NCBI GenBank assembly: GCA_019802505.1
Contig: JAFMOC010000051.1
Span: 1,157,501-1,221,500 of the forward strand
Source: Corydoras sp. C115
Lineage: Eukaryota; Chordata; Actinopteri; Siluriformes; Callichthyidae
DNA length: 64,000 bases
Direction: 5' to 3'
Part shown: positions 25,313 to 36,269 of the stretch, piece by piece
Position numbering within the stretch: position 1 is the first letter of the stretch
Layout of the letters: every line of letters starts with the position of its first letter
Program-made: the position numbers and the translations under genes
Notes under the pieces: model-generated
Seen by the model: only the letters and a program-made list of their open reading frames with translations
Database searches by the model: none
What the model was told of the DNA's origin: nothing

Positions 25313-26536
25313 AAATATGCATACAACTAACAGACTTTTGAAAGCGGACATGCCAGCACAGTGGATGCTGGCTGGAGGAAGGGCTTCGCGGACATGATAC
25401 CAGGAGCGGTGGGGCGTTCATTAAGCAGGTGCTTCTCTGACATGTTGTTCGTATGTGTTTCCAAATGATGGTGAAATCTCTGCCTATATAAATGTCATTG
25501 CATTTAGAACTACAGTATATCTACAGACGTATTCTTTCGCAACACTTGCAGCCTGAAGTGTACAAGTGTAAAGCCTCATTCTCTTGTGTCTCACTTCAGT
25601 AGGATTTGGTTTCCCACCCAACGTTGTGCATAGCGCTGTTCAGTTCCGGTACGCATTGCTGGTGTTGGACACGCGTCTGAGTCTTGGGAAGAATGATTTC
25701 CTCTGTTGTTTTCACTAACAAGGGGACTGATTGGATAGCGCCGCGCAACGGAAATTCAATACAATGACATATGTATGCGCATACACACACCACTGTGGGC
25801 ATGTGATTAATCCCAGTTCCCTAGTTCAATTATTTTGACCGCTTTGGCTGTCTGTGTGGAATTGGAAATATGGCCGGTGGACGTTCAATGACCGACCAGT
25901 GTGAACGTGCATTTTCACTTCGGCTCTGACTTCCATCTGCACCACAGTTCTTCACTCAGATAATCAAAGCTTCTTCTGTTGTACGGCCATCTGCATCATT
26001 TCAACATCAAAGTCCATCGACACTCAAAGGTTCTGCTATTTCAAATGTTACAGTCGGACACAGACTGAGAGGAACGTACACACACACACACACAATCAGT
26101 TCAATTACATTATTTAATATTGTTTCAAAACATTTGAAAGCACTCTGCAGTTTATGTACTGACACCTTTTTGCTGTGTATTTCAGTATTCTTGCTAGTTT
26201 TACATAAATGGTCATCGCACATGAGCAAGAGCGTGTATTCAGGAGTCGGGTAATGAATCTGTAAATAGTGAAAACAGTCAGGAGACATGGGAGAAGCCAT
26301 GTGCAAATTTAAAATGCAAATACCAAGCTGCATTCCTCACATTATACAAGTATATAATAAAGAATGGTACGATATCACTCACTGTTTTTATTTTAGATGC
26401 ACACGGTCCACCAGAACACGATGCCTCGAACCATGACGATCTGTGGGACACGAGTCTCATTTACTGAACCATTTATCAGATATGAAACACTCTCACACAC
26501 ACGTTCGGTTCCAGCCATTTTGGAAGATTCTTTCAG
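25234..26536 (+). other. c1ql4 3' flank / putative 3' UTR
   Basis: About 1.3 kb of largely unique sequence after the c1ql4 stop. It contains two short CA repeats (25277-25307 and about 26079-26094). No further ORF or recognisable repeat; likely 3' UTR and then intergenic DNA. Confidence 0.4.
26356..26361 (+). terminator. Candidate c1ql4 polyadenylation signal
   Basis: First AATAAA found downstream of the c1ql4 stop, about 1.1 kb into mostly unique sequence and just before the SINE at 26537. The distance is plausible for a 3' UTR, but there is no other support. Confidence 0.3.
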
Positions 26537-26882
26537 GCGGCACAGTGGTTTAGTGGTCAGCACATTCGCCTCTCAGCGCTAGGGGTTCCCGGTTCGAATC
26601 CCCATCTGGGTGGAGTTTCCATGTTCTCCCCGTGTCCGCGTGGGTTTCCTCCGGGTTCTCCGGTTTCCTCCCACAGTCCAAAATCATGGATGAAGTCAAT
26701 TGAGTTCTCCAAATTGCCCCATATAGAGTGTGTCTGTGTGAGTGAGTGTGTGCCCAGCGATGGATTGGCGTCCTGTCCTGGGTCTATCTGCCCAGCGCCC
26801 GAGACGTCTACCCTGGATGGGCATGGAGAACCCCACTGCGATCCTAATAGAGGATAAAGCGGTAGATAATGAATGAATGAAT
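26537..26882 (+). mobile_element. SINE-A, full length
   Basis: Complete from aggcggcacagtgg to the GAAT tail. Confidence 0.9.
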
Positions 26883-27019
26883 TAATTAATATATTCCTTC
26901 ATAGCGACACCCACAAACCTTAATGGTTGGCATGGTGACACGGCAGATAATGCGTTTGCCTCAAAGCATTACATTCAGTCGATTTGGAAACACTTCCAAG
27001 TTTCCCAACTTAATGGTTG

Positions 27020-27105
27020 AGGACAAAGCACAAGGTCAGCCATGATACAGCCTCCTGGAGCAACGAGGGCTAAGGGCCTTGCTTAAGGGCTCACATTTAG
27101 AACGC
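27020..27105 (-). mobile_element. SINE-B relic
   Basis: Matches the central part (tggagcaacgagggctaagg, gccttgcttaagggctcaca) with many changes. Confidence 0.5.
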
Positions 27106-27126
27106 ATTTAGTTCCGTTTGGAACAG

Positions 27127-27480
27127 GGCAGCACGGTGGCTTAGTGGTCATCATGTTCTCCTCTTAGCACTAGGGATTCCCGGTTCGAATCCCCATCTGG
27201 GTGGAGTTTCCATGTTCTCCCCGTGTCCACGTAGGTTTCCTCCAGGTTCTCTGGCTTCCTCCCACAGTCCAAAAACATGGATCAAGGTCAATTGAGTTCT
27301 CCAAATTGCCCCATAGAGTGTGTTTGTGTGAGTGAGTGATGAGTGAGCCCAGCGATGGATTGGCGCCCTGTCCTGACTGTATCTGCCCAGCACCCAAAAT
27401 GTTCTTCCCTGGATGGGCATGGGGAACCCCCCCCCCTCCCCACGACCCTAATAGAGGATAAAGCGGAAAATAATGGATGG
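27127..27480 (+). mobile_element. SINE-A, full length
   Basis: Head gcagcacggtggcttagtgg; tail ends aataatggatgg. Confidence 0.9.
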
Positions 27481-28306
27481 AGTTTGTATCTTAAACACAT
27501 AAGGGTTGTACATATGAAGCGCTCGCTCTCTAATATCAGGCTAACATGACGCTTGGCTCTAAAACGAACAATCCAGTGTCCGAAAATGCACCTTCCAGTT
27601 AGCGAGCACCAAATAACTTGGTGTTATACCTGTGTAAGCGCTAAAAAAAGGGGTAGAACGCTTTAATTAAAAGGGAGAGGTAATGACATGCTGGTCTTGA
27701 GTCTGTGGGGGATCGCAGTGTGTGTGGATCCAGCCTCCTCGCTCTTTGCTGCCAGACTCCAGTTGAAAGTTAATTGGACAGGGAGAGGTCTGAGACGGTC
27801 TGCACCGAGGCCCATTAGTAATTCCCTTGTCGAATGCAGAGCCACAAGGATCACAGACTCACAAATAGCAGGATTAAAATAATCAATACACTTCACTTAC
27901 CCCCGTCACATTCGAACAGGCGTCCGGCCTCCCGAATCCACACACGGACGCACGGCGGCCCGAATGAATTCAGTAATTAGCAGAAGACATTCAGCACTGG
28001 CCTGATACCTGGCGTCTTACCTTCACCCACACAAATAGCATTAGCCGTGCTATCTAATGAGGAGGCATCGTTCTGACTGGCTGTGTGGAGATGAGGGAAA
28101 GGTCAGGCAGAGCTGTTGATCTGCTGCACCCTCCACACACACCGCATCACAGGATCCTGATGCTGATTTCTCAATGGCAAACACCCCGGCAGACCTTCGG
28201 CACCGTGGTATTTTTGTCTCACTAGATGAGAGCAGACCGTTCCCTTTTTTTCTCATGTAGTTTAAATTTACACTGAAAAGTACAAAACTCCAACATTTAT
28301 TAACAC

Positions 28307-28349
<43 letters not shown>

Positions 28350-28529
28350 AAAGCAGCTTCGCATTCTGAAAGAGCAAGTGGAAGCAACAGAGGCAAGGAG
28401 AAAAAAAAAAACTCCTGGAATTCCTCGTTTTTAAGGAATAAGACTTTGTGAAGACCAACGCTCTGCTCGTCGTCCTTGAGCGGCTGGGCTCATTAACAGT
28501 GCAGGACGCAGTGTATTTACACAGATATA
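27481..28529. other. Intergenic; possible conserved non-coding block and poly-T
   Basis: 27650-28060 is repeat-free and GC-richer, typical of a conserved non-coding element but unproven. 28311-28344 is a run of about 34 T. Confidence 0.3.
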
Positions 28530-29172
28530 TAATCCATCCATCCATCATCCACTTAATCTGATAGCAGGGTCGCAGGGGGGGAGGAGGGTAAAACGTTTTG
28601 GGGCAGATTCACCCAGGAAAAGGCTCCAATCTATTGAAACTCACATACACTCAATAAAGGGACAACTTTCATTCATTCATTATCTCCCGCTTTATCCTCT
28701 ATTAGGGTCGCGGTGGGGTTCCCCATGCCCATCCAGGGGAGAACGTCTCGGGCGCTGGGCAGATCCAATCCATCGCTGGGCACACACTCACTCACACAAA
28801 CACACTCTATATGGGGCAATTTTGAGAATTCAATTGATTTGGTCCATGTTTTTGGACTGTGGGAGGAAACCGGAGAACCCGGAGGAAACCCACGCGGACA
28901 CGGGGAGAACATGGAAACTCCACCCAGATGGGGATTCGAACCAGGAACCCCTAGCGCTGAGAGGAGAACATGCAATCCACTAAGCCCCCGTGCCTCCAAG
29001 GGACAACTTAAAGCAGCCAATACCTTGAATCCATGTTTTTGGACTGTGGGAGGAACCAGAGAACCTGGAGGAAAGCCACACAGACATGGGGAGAACAAAC
29101 TCCACCCCGATTGGGTTTCAAACCTGGATCCCCAGCCCTGAGAGGAGAACATGCTAACCTGTAGGCAGTACA
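28530..29172 (-). mobile_element. Old SINE-A copy, split by a younger one
   Basis: Decayed parts at 28530-28668 and 28998-29172. Confidence 0.75.
28669..28997 (-). mobile_element. SINE-A nested in an older SINE-A
   Basis: TSD aagggacaactt at 28657-28668 and 28998-29009. Lacks about 22 bp around the acacccaggacagggcgcc region. Confidence 0.9.
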
Positions 29173-29250
29173 GAGGTATATCACAATCATAGAATGAGCT
29201 CTACTGAACTCGTGTGGTATAAATTTTTGGCTAATGATACAAATGAAAAT

Positions 29251-29536
29251 TCATTAATTCATTATCTTCCGCTTTATCCTCTATTAGGGTCACGGGGGGT
29301 TCCCCATGCCCATCCAGGGGAGAACGTTTCGGGCGCTGGGCAGATACACCCAGGACAGGGCGCCAACTCAATTGACTTGATCCATGTTTTTGGACTGTTG
29401 GAGGAATCCGGAGAACACAGAGGAAACCCACACGGACACGGGGAGAACATGGAAACTCCACCCAGATGGGGATTCGAACCGGGAATCCCTAGTGCTGAGA
29501 GGAGAACATGCTGACCACTAAGCCACCGTGCCGCCC
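29251..29536 (-). mobile_element. SINE-A with internal deletion
   Basis: TSD acaaatgaaaat at 29239-29250 and 29537-29548. About 60 bp covering the GTGTGAGTGAG part is missing. Confidence 0.9.
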
Positions 29537-29554
29537 ACAAATGAAAATAAATTA

Positions 29555-29903
29555 ATTCATTCATTCATTCATTCATTATCTCCCGCTTCATCCTCTAGTA
29601 GGGTCGCGGTGGGGTTCCCCATGCCCATCCAGGGGAGAACATCTCAGGCGCTGGGCAGATACACCCAGGACAGGGCGCCAATCCATCGCTGGGCACACAC
29701 TCACTCACACTCTATGTGGTGCAATTTGGAGAACTCAATTGACTTGATCCATGTTTTTGGACTGTGGGAGGAAACCAGAGAACCCGGAGGAAACCCACGC
29801 AGACACGGGGAGAACATGGAAACTCCACCCAGATGGGGATTCGAACCGGGAATCCCTAGCGCTGAGAGGAGAACGTGCTAAACCACTAAGCCACCGTGCC
29901 GCC
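29555..29903 (-). mobile_element. SINE-A, full length, at the same target as its neighbour
   Basis: TSD acaaatgaaaataaatta at 29537-29554 and 29904-29921; the left TSD is also the right TSD of the preceding copy. Confidence 0.9.
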
Positions 29904-29921
29904 CACAAATGAAAATAAATT

Positions 29922-31102
29922 ACAAAATGAAAACAAAGATTTGTGGAAAGCCTTTTTATGCTGAGGCGTCATGCCTCGCGGCTCTACAGCGTGTAAACTG
30001 TGCTGCATGTCCTTCTCACTGCTCTGACATGTCCTCGGGAAGACAAACCCGGGTTCGTTAGACTGCGCTCCACCTGCGCCGGCCTCCTCAGTTGGAGGTG
30101 AGGTGTGCACAGTGAGGTTTCAGGTGAGAACGCGACGGACGGCGAGCGAAACGATGGAGATGAAGGCTGATCAGCCTGAAGTCAGCCGCGTAAACCAAAA
30201 ACACAGAGTAAAGCCTGGAGTCGGACAGCCACCCCTCTGATACCACATTACAGCCGCCTTAATAAGACAGCGCCGCCACTCCGCACTGCCAAGTGCAGCG
30301 CGAGGCTGTAGCTTATCGGAGTAATTAGGCTTTCTAACGAGACAATTTAGTGCCATTAAGGCGCTATTGACCCCCCGCTGACTGAAAGGCACCGCGTTGG
30401 AATTTTATTGTACGTTTTATGGCCGTAATGATTTTCTCTATAAAACATGGTGCATTCTGGTCTGATTATCCAACCAGCGGTTTCCTGTGAGCGGAGAGCT
30501 TCAGGTTTTAACTTAACACTCCCCGGAATCAATGTACTGAATAACGTTCTTAGGAAAAAAACAAGTGTGAATTCAGGTGGACTGACCTCAATTGTGGACT
30601 GACCTCTGAGTTCCACAGAAATCACAATAAAAAACACCAGTTCTGATTCACCGGCTCTCGACTCTTACGTTTCCTGTAAGTACGAACCGTAAATCAATCC
30701 ATTTATATCCAAAATAACTCCACAAAAAAACTAATCTTAACAAAACAGAAAAATCTTTTAAAAAAAAGTCTGACAAATCGCATTTTTGAATAGATTTCTA
30801 AATACGAACATTTATCTAGTTTCTAGAAACTTTTTTTTTTATTATTTTATTTTAAGAAATCTTAACAAGGTAAATGTACTATGTTGGCAGATCATTTCTC
30901 TTGATTTGTATTTATTTTTCACATAGATTTTTTTGCCGTGAGACTGACAGGTCAAACTTCGGGATCACATCCGGCACAAGGCACAATTCCACTCAGCCTG
31001 TCAGTATATAGGATGCAGAGTATTAATACTACATGTGTACTTTGACTTAAAGAGCAGAGAGAAGAGAGAAGAGAGAGAGATGAGCAGTCACTCTGGAGGA
31101 TC
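29922..31102. other. Intergenic, mostly unique
   Basis: 30110-30480 is a GC-richer repeat-free block (candidate conserved non-coding DNA, inference). 30660-30960 is AT-rich. No gene seen. Confidence 0.3.
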
Positions 31103-31568
31103 TACATTTACATTTAGCAGACGCTTTTATCCAAAGCGACTTACAAATGAGAACATTAGAAGTCAGAAGTTATGGAGAAAACCAACTGTGCTCTAAAATC
31201 ATTAAACCTGATTGTTATTTGATGCTGCGCCCCCCTCCCCTTTTTTTTTTTTTTTCTACAACAGGTATTTGTTAAAAAGATGCGTCTTCAGTAGTTTCTT
31301 AAAACTGTTTAGTGATTCTGCCTTACGGACAGAGTTGGGAAGATGGTTCCACCATTTTGCAGTGGTGAACGCCACGGAGTGAGAATCAGCTCCTCTGTGA
31401 GGTGGAACCACCAGGCCAATCATCACTGGAGCGAAGTGAACGAGTCGGAGTGTATTTTGAAAAGATAGAGTGAAGGTAGGAGGTCCAGAAGATCCAGAAG
31501 ATCCAGTTCTGTAGACCAGAGTCAGTGACTTGTACTGAATGCAGCAGCTACAGGGAGCCAATGGAGGG
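31103..31568 (-). mobile_element. LINE 3' end (ORF2 C-terminus plus SINE-B-type tail)
   Basis: The minus strand reads GLVVPPHRGADSHSVAFTTA then KWWNHLPNSVRKAESLNSFK and KLLKTHLFNKYLL-stop, a LINE ORF2 C-terminus. A short 3' UTR follows, then the tail gtaagtcgctttggataaaa, the same tail that ends SINE-B. Cut on its 5' side by the SINE-A copy that starts at 31569. Confidence 0.7.
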
Positions 31569-31872
31569 AATTCCCGGTTTGAATCCCCATCTGGGTGGAG
31601 TTTCCATGTTCTCCCCGTGTCTGCGTGGGTTTCCTCCGGGTTCTCCGGTTTCCTCCCACAGTCCAAAAACATGGATTAAGTCAATTGAATTCTCAAAAAT
31701 TGCCCCATATAGAGTGTGTTTGTGTGAGTGAGTGTGTGCCCAGCGATGGATTGGCGCCCTGTCCTGGGTCTATCTGCCCAGCGCCTGAGACGTTCTCCCC
31801 TGGATGGGCATGGGGAACCCCACCGCGACCCTAATAGAGGATAAAGCGGGAGATAATGAATGAATGAATGAA
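31569..31872 (+). mobile_element. SINE-A, head-truncated
   Basis: Starts attcccggtttgaatcccca, fused directly to LINE sequence. Followed by a TA microsatellite (31888-31920). Confidence 0.9.
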
Positions 31873-31883
31873 TTAATTAATTA

Positions 31884-31925
<42 letters not shown>

Positions 31926-31978
31926 TATAAAATATATAATATGAATACATTGGTACATTATATAGATATGAATACTAA

Positions 31979-32128
31979 TTCATTCATTCATTCATTCATT
32001 ATCTCCCGCTTTATCCTCTATTAGGGTCGCGCGGTGAGGTTATCCAGGGGAGAACGTCTCGGGCGCTGGGCAGATACACCCAGGACAGGGTGGGTACACA
32101 CTTCAAAAACTCTATATGGGGCAATTTT
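31979..32128 (-). mobile_element. SINE-A remnant with large deletions
   Basis: Tail part and a few middle blocks only. Flanked by an imperfect direct repeat of about 45 bp (31938-31980 and 32129-32178). Confidence 0.8.
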
Positions 32129-32178
32129 AATATGAATGTTACATTGGTACATTATATATAGAGGATGAATACTAATTG

Positions 32179-32994
32179 TTTAAATTAATTAATTAATTAG
32201 AGAGGTTTACTACAGTAAAACTGTGAGGTTCTTCACTGCAGAACCGTATTTGGTTTTTCTTTGCAGCTTCTAACATTTCTTCAAACGTGACAATTGTACG
32301 ACTCGCAGCTAATTGTGACCTCAGTAATAATAGCTCGTGTTTTACAAGCTTTAAGAGCTTTTTCAATTGACTTTTATGTCTGGTTTCTCAGTAACACTCA
32401 GCTCCAGCGGGTCATAAGACTAAAAATAGTATTGTTCTTTATTTCTTGTGTGATCGCGACTCAGGTGAAGAAATAAAAAATAAAAAAAAGCACAGTGCCA
32501 ATAAACCTAACAGTACCTGCAATCATCTGCTTAGGAAGTCAGAAAATAAGACACTGTACATTAAACACTGTACATTAGACACTTAAAGCCAAAGTGTGGA
32601 AAATTGTTAAATTGCCAAATTAATTTGCCCCCCCCCCCCACCCCCATCATCATCATCTGACTCTTGTTATAAGGTCCAAAAAAAATGAAGCTGCGTTCAG
32701 ACGTTCCACTGATCTGTTCCACAAGGAACGTTTAAAAGGAAGTAGAAATAGCCCCAGCAGCTGCTGTAACCACAGGTGAAGAATTAAAGGATGACGAACA
32801 CGCCGTCTGATTTTAAATACGAGGTTGATGTGATTAATAACGTGCACAGTGAACAGCGTACAGCAGTCTGATCCAATCATACCACAGCAACACACCACCA
32901 GCACACCAGTGTTACAACACTACTGAAATCATCCACCACCCAAATGGTACCCGCTCTTTAGTGGACCAAATTACTGGACAACAAAGTGAAGGGA
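32179..32994. other. Intergenic, no gene
   Basis: AT-rich, with a C run at 32630-32645. 32860-32975 resembles interior sequence of the 38.4-kb TIR element family. Confidence 0.35.
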
Positions 32995-33349
32995 GGGCGG
33001 CACGGTGGCTTAGTGGTCAGCACGTTCGCCTCTCAGCGCTAGGGATTCCCAGTTCGAATCCCCATCTGGGTGGAGTTTCCATGTTCTCCCCGTGTCTGCG
33101 TGGGTTTCCTCCGGGTTCTCCGCTTTCCTCCCACAGTCCAAAAACATGGATCAAGTCAATTGAATTCCCCAAATTGCCCCATATACAGTAGAGTGTGTCT
33201 GTGTGAGTGAGTGTGTGCCCAGCGATGGATTGGCGCCCTGTCCTGGGTCTATCTGCCCAGCGCCCGAGATGTTCTCCCCTGGATGGGCATGGGGAACCCC
33301 ACCGCGACCCTAATAGAGGATAAAGCGGGAGATAATGAATGAATGAATG
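32995..33349 (+). mobile_element. SINE-A, full length
   Basis: TSD aaagtgaaggga at 32983-32994 and 33350-33361. Confidence 0.9.
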
Positions 33350-33982
33350 AAAGTGAAGGGAACTAATGAAGTATCTGGAGACATAAATCGACTAAAACCT
33401 ATATTTTTTAATCTCAGCGCGCATCATGGGAGGTAGCGTTAACTATAATGAACAATAAGTTTAGAAATGAAGACGTGGGGGGTAAATTTCAAGACTAATT
33501 AAGATCCTGCTTTGGAAATAAGAAAGAGGAAAATTGCTCCTTTGGCGCCATCTGCCGTTCAAGAGTAAACAACGCAGTTTATCAGCTTAGCGTCTCGGTT
33601 TTCTAACACAATTTTCACGGGTTTTAAAGCAAACATAAAAAGTTCGGCAAGACCACAAACCGCTTAATGTTTGTTAGATTTAAATACACTTAAAACATTT
33701 ATCTTAAAGCAGAGTCGACATACTTCTCTCATTAAGCCTGTCCGGTGGTTATTTAGTTTAAAACGTTTAGGTACCAAATTAAACTAAATGTCTGACCTGC
33801 TGTCGGATCTGCGGAGGTCCAATCCATCAGAGCATGTCTTCTTTGTTAGCATGCGGGACATTTTCCCCTTGTGTCTCAGTTTAAGGACATGTTCAGTCTG
33901 TTTGTGTTCTGCAGCTTTAACAAAAACCTCAAATTAAAGTACAAAAGCAAACTTCTACTATAAAAAACAATAGAACGCCGTC
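33350..33982. other. Intergenic, nothing recognised
   Basis: Unique AT-rich sequence without ORFs of interest. Confidence 0.5.
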
Positions 33983-34333
33983 GGCGGCACGGTGGTTTAG
34001 TGGTTAGCACGTTCTCTTCTCAGCTCTAGGGATTCCCGGTTCGAATCCCCATCTGGGTGGAGTTTCCATGTTCTCCCCGTGTCTGCGTGGGTTTCTCCGG
34101 GTTCTCCGGATTCCTCCCACAGTCCAAAAACATGGAACAAGTCAATTGAATTCTCCAGATTGCCCCATATAGAGTGTGTCTGTGTGAGTGAGTGTGTGCC
34201 CAGCGATGGATTGGCGCCCTGTCCTGGGTGTGTCTGCCCAGCGCCCGAGACGTTCTCCCCTGGATGGGCATGGGGAACCCCCCGCGACCCTAATAGAGGA
34301 TAAAGCGGGAGATAATGAATGAATGAATGAATG
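33983..34333 (+). mobile_element. SINE-A, reference full-length copy
   Basis: Used here to define SINE-A. tRNA-like head with pol III A box tggtttagtgg (33993-34003) and perfect B box ggttcgaatcc (34038-34048); a body with tttcctcccacagtccaaaa, ccccatatagagtgtgtctg and gccctgtcctgggtg; and a tail of gataatgaatgaatgaatga type. TSD aatagaacgccgtc at 33969-33982 and 34334-34347. The head, pol III boxes and TSDs mark a tRNA-derived SINE. I do not know a certain database name for it. Confidence 0.95.
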
Positions 34334-34612
34334 AATAGAACGCCGTCTTTTGCTCATAAAGTTTGTGAACATTCTTTATCAGAAACACCTGTAGGGTGTG
34401 GACAGGTTTCTAGAATGAACTGTTCGACCAATAGCAGAGCAGATTAACTGAGAGCTCAGCCCACAAATCAGTGCTTATTATAATATTTAAACCATTTATT
34501 CATCTAATCTTCTGCCTAATCCTCTACTAGGTTCGCCATACCCATCCAGATGAGAACGTTTGAAGTTTTTGGGGATACTCCCAGGACAGGGCACCAATCC
34601 ATCACCGGACAA

Positions 34613-34962
34613 ACATTCATTCATTCATTATCTCCCGCTTTATCCTCTATTAGGGTCGCGGTGGGGTTCCCCATGCCCATCCAGGGGAGAACGTCTCGGG
34701 CGCTGGGCAGATACACCCAGGACAGGGTGCCAATCCATCGCTGGGCACACTCTCACTCACACAGACACACTCTATATGGGGCAATTTTGAGAATTCAATT
34801 GACTTGATGCATGTTTTTGGAGTGTGGGAGGAAACCGGAGAACCCGGAGGAAACCCACGCAGACACGGGGAGAACATGGAAACTCCACCCAGATGGGGAT
34901 TCGAACCGGGAATCCCTAGCGCTGAGAGGCGAACGTGCTGACCACTAAGCCACCGTGCCGCC
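34613..34962 (-). mobile_element. SINE-A nested in an older SINE-A
   Basis: TSD caccggacaa at 34603-34612 and 34963-34972. Confidence 0.9.
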
Positions 34963-35099
34963 CACCGGACAATCACACAACTCACACACTATATAGGAGC
35001 AATTTAGAGCAGCCAATTCACCTTAAAGCCATGTTTTCAGACTGTGGGATGAAACCCATGCAGACATGGGGACAGCAGGTAAACTGCACCAAGATAGGG

Positions 35100-35300
35100 G
35101 AGTGGTAGCTCAGTGCTCAGGGCGTTGGGCTATCAATCTGAAGGTTGGGGGTTCAAATCCCAGGTCCACTGAAGTTACCAATGTGGGTCCTTGAGCAAGA
35201 CCCTTAACCCTCATTGCTGCAGGGATGTTGTGATGAACCCTGTGCTCACCTTGTAAGTCGCTTTGAATAAAAGCGTCCAATAAATGACCAATGTAAATGT
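35100..35300 (+). mobile_element. SINE-B, reference full-length copy, nested in old SINE-A
   Basis: tRNA-like head gtggtagctcagtgctcagg with B-box-like ggttcaaatcc, a unique body (tccttgagcaagacccttaa), and a tail with ttgtaagtcgctttgaataa then aatgtaaatgt. TSD aagataggg at 35091-35099 and 35301-35309. The tail type is shared by many teleost SINEs and their L2-clade LINE partners. Confidence 0.9.
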
Positions 35301-35343
35301 AAGATAGGGATTCGAACCTGGATCCCCAGCACTGAGAGGTCTG

Positions 35344-35926
35344 CATCATGTAATTAATCACACGCAAGTCAGACTTCAAAAATGTTTGTGGAAAACTCAG
35401 AATAAAGCTACAGAATAAAAATCATTTTAGACGTCGTTACCGTTTCTACCAACACGTTCCGTCATCCGTGACGGATGTTTCTGCACGTTTTGTCCTCTTT
35501 AATACAATGAGGTGGTCATATCAGGCTTGCTGGACCCTGGACAGGTCAGTGGTGCATCACAGGACAGACAGTTCTGCATCTCCCATCATCATGTTTTGTA
35601 CTGTAAACGAAAAATCCTCAGAAGCGTCACACACTTTAAACGTGAACTACAGCGCGGTGCTCGTGTCCAACATCAGAGCGTTTTTTAAAATCAATTAGCA
35701 CATTTTTCCAAAACTGCATAATCAGAGCAGAAAAAAACCCAAAAGCAGGAAAATGTTTTAAAACATGTTTAATTTTGAGGCTGGAAAATGCGGCAAGAAA
35801 TAATAAGATGGTCAGCTGGCTTACATTTTGGAACTTAATACTTATCGATGCATAAGACTGAAGTAAGTTTAACTCGCACACGTCCTAATAAAGCAAAGTT
35901 CATGGATTAAGGACCTGAGGATTGAC
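35344..35926. other. Intergenic between repeats and myl6 3' end
   Basis: Unique AT-rich sequence; no gene seen. Confidence 0.5.
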
Positions 35927-35932
35927 TTTATT
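35927..35932 (-). terminator. myl6 polyadenylation signal
   Basis: AATAAA on the minus strand, about 310 bp beyond the stop codon. The 3' UTR between contains a run of about 30 T on the minus strand (36184-36213). Confidence 0.6.
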
Positions 35933-36240
35933 ATTGCATCCATGTTGGTGTTTCTACATCAGCTCTGCGCTGCAGGAGGAGCGGGTTTATTGCAGCACAC
36001 GCGTCCTCCTTCACACAGGTACATGATGTAATGGACATGGACAGTATAATGATGTCATAGGATAATAAAGGCACTTTTGAAAAAAATAAAATAAGATGTG
36101 AAGAGGGGCTGGAATGAATGAAAGTAAACTTCAAGGGGAATGAATGAGTGAACTCAAGGAATGTAAGTAAATGAACACTGAAAGAAAAAAAAAAAAAAAA
36201 AAAAAAAAAAAAACAGGGAAAAGTTTTGCATCCTTTATCC

Positions 36241-36269
36241 TCAGCCATTCATGACCATCCGTACGAGTT
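36241..36269 (-). CDS. myl6: myl6 terminal exon 6 (29 nt coding)
   Basis: After the acceptor gctttacag (ending 36270) it encodes ELVRMVMNG and TGA, giving the C-terminus YEELVRMVMNG. This is the smooth-muscle-type tail of MYL6. The other known MYL6 tail (EAFVRHILSG, from an extra exon) was not seen in the 3.3-kb intron before it. Confidence 0.9.

Larger units (their letters stand above)
34505..35343 (-). mobile_element. Old SINE-A hosting two later insertions
   Basis: Decayed pieces at 34505-34612, 34963-35099 and 35301-35343, separated by a young SINE-A and a SINE-B. Confidence 0.8.

Noticed and set aside
29239..29921. Possible CRISPR-like array (evenly repeated short sequence between longer units)
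   Set aside because: The repeated acaaatgaaaat are TSDs of two SINEs in a vertebrate genome; no array structure exists anywhere in the window.
33983..34060. tRNA gene suggested by A and B boxes
   Set aside because: The tRNA-like part cannot form a full cloverleaf with a CCA-ready acceptor stem and is followed by a SINE body and tail; it is the head of a SINE.
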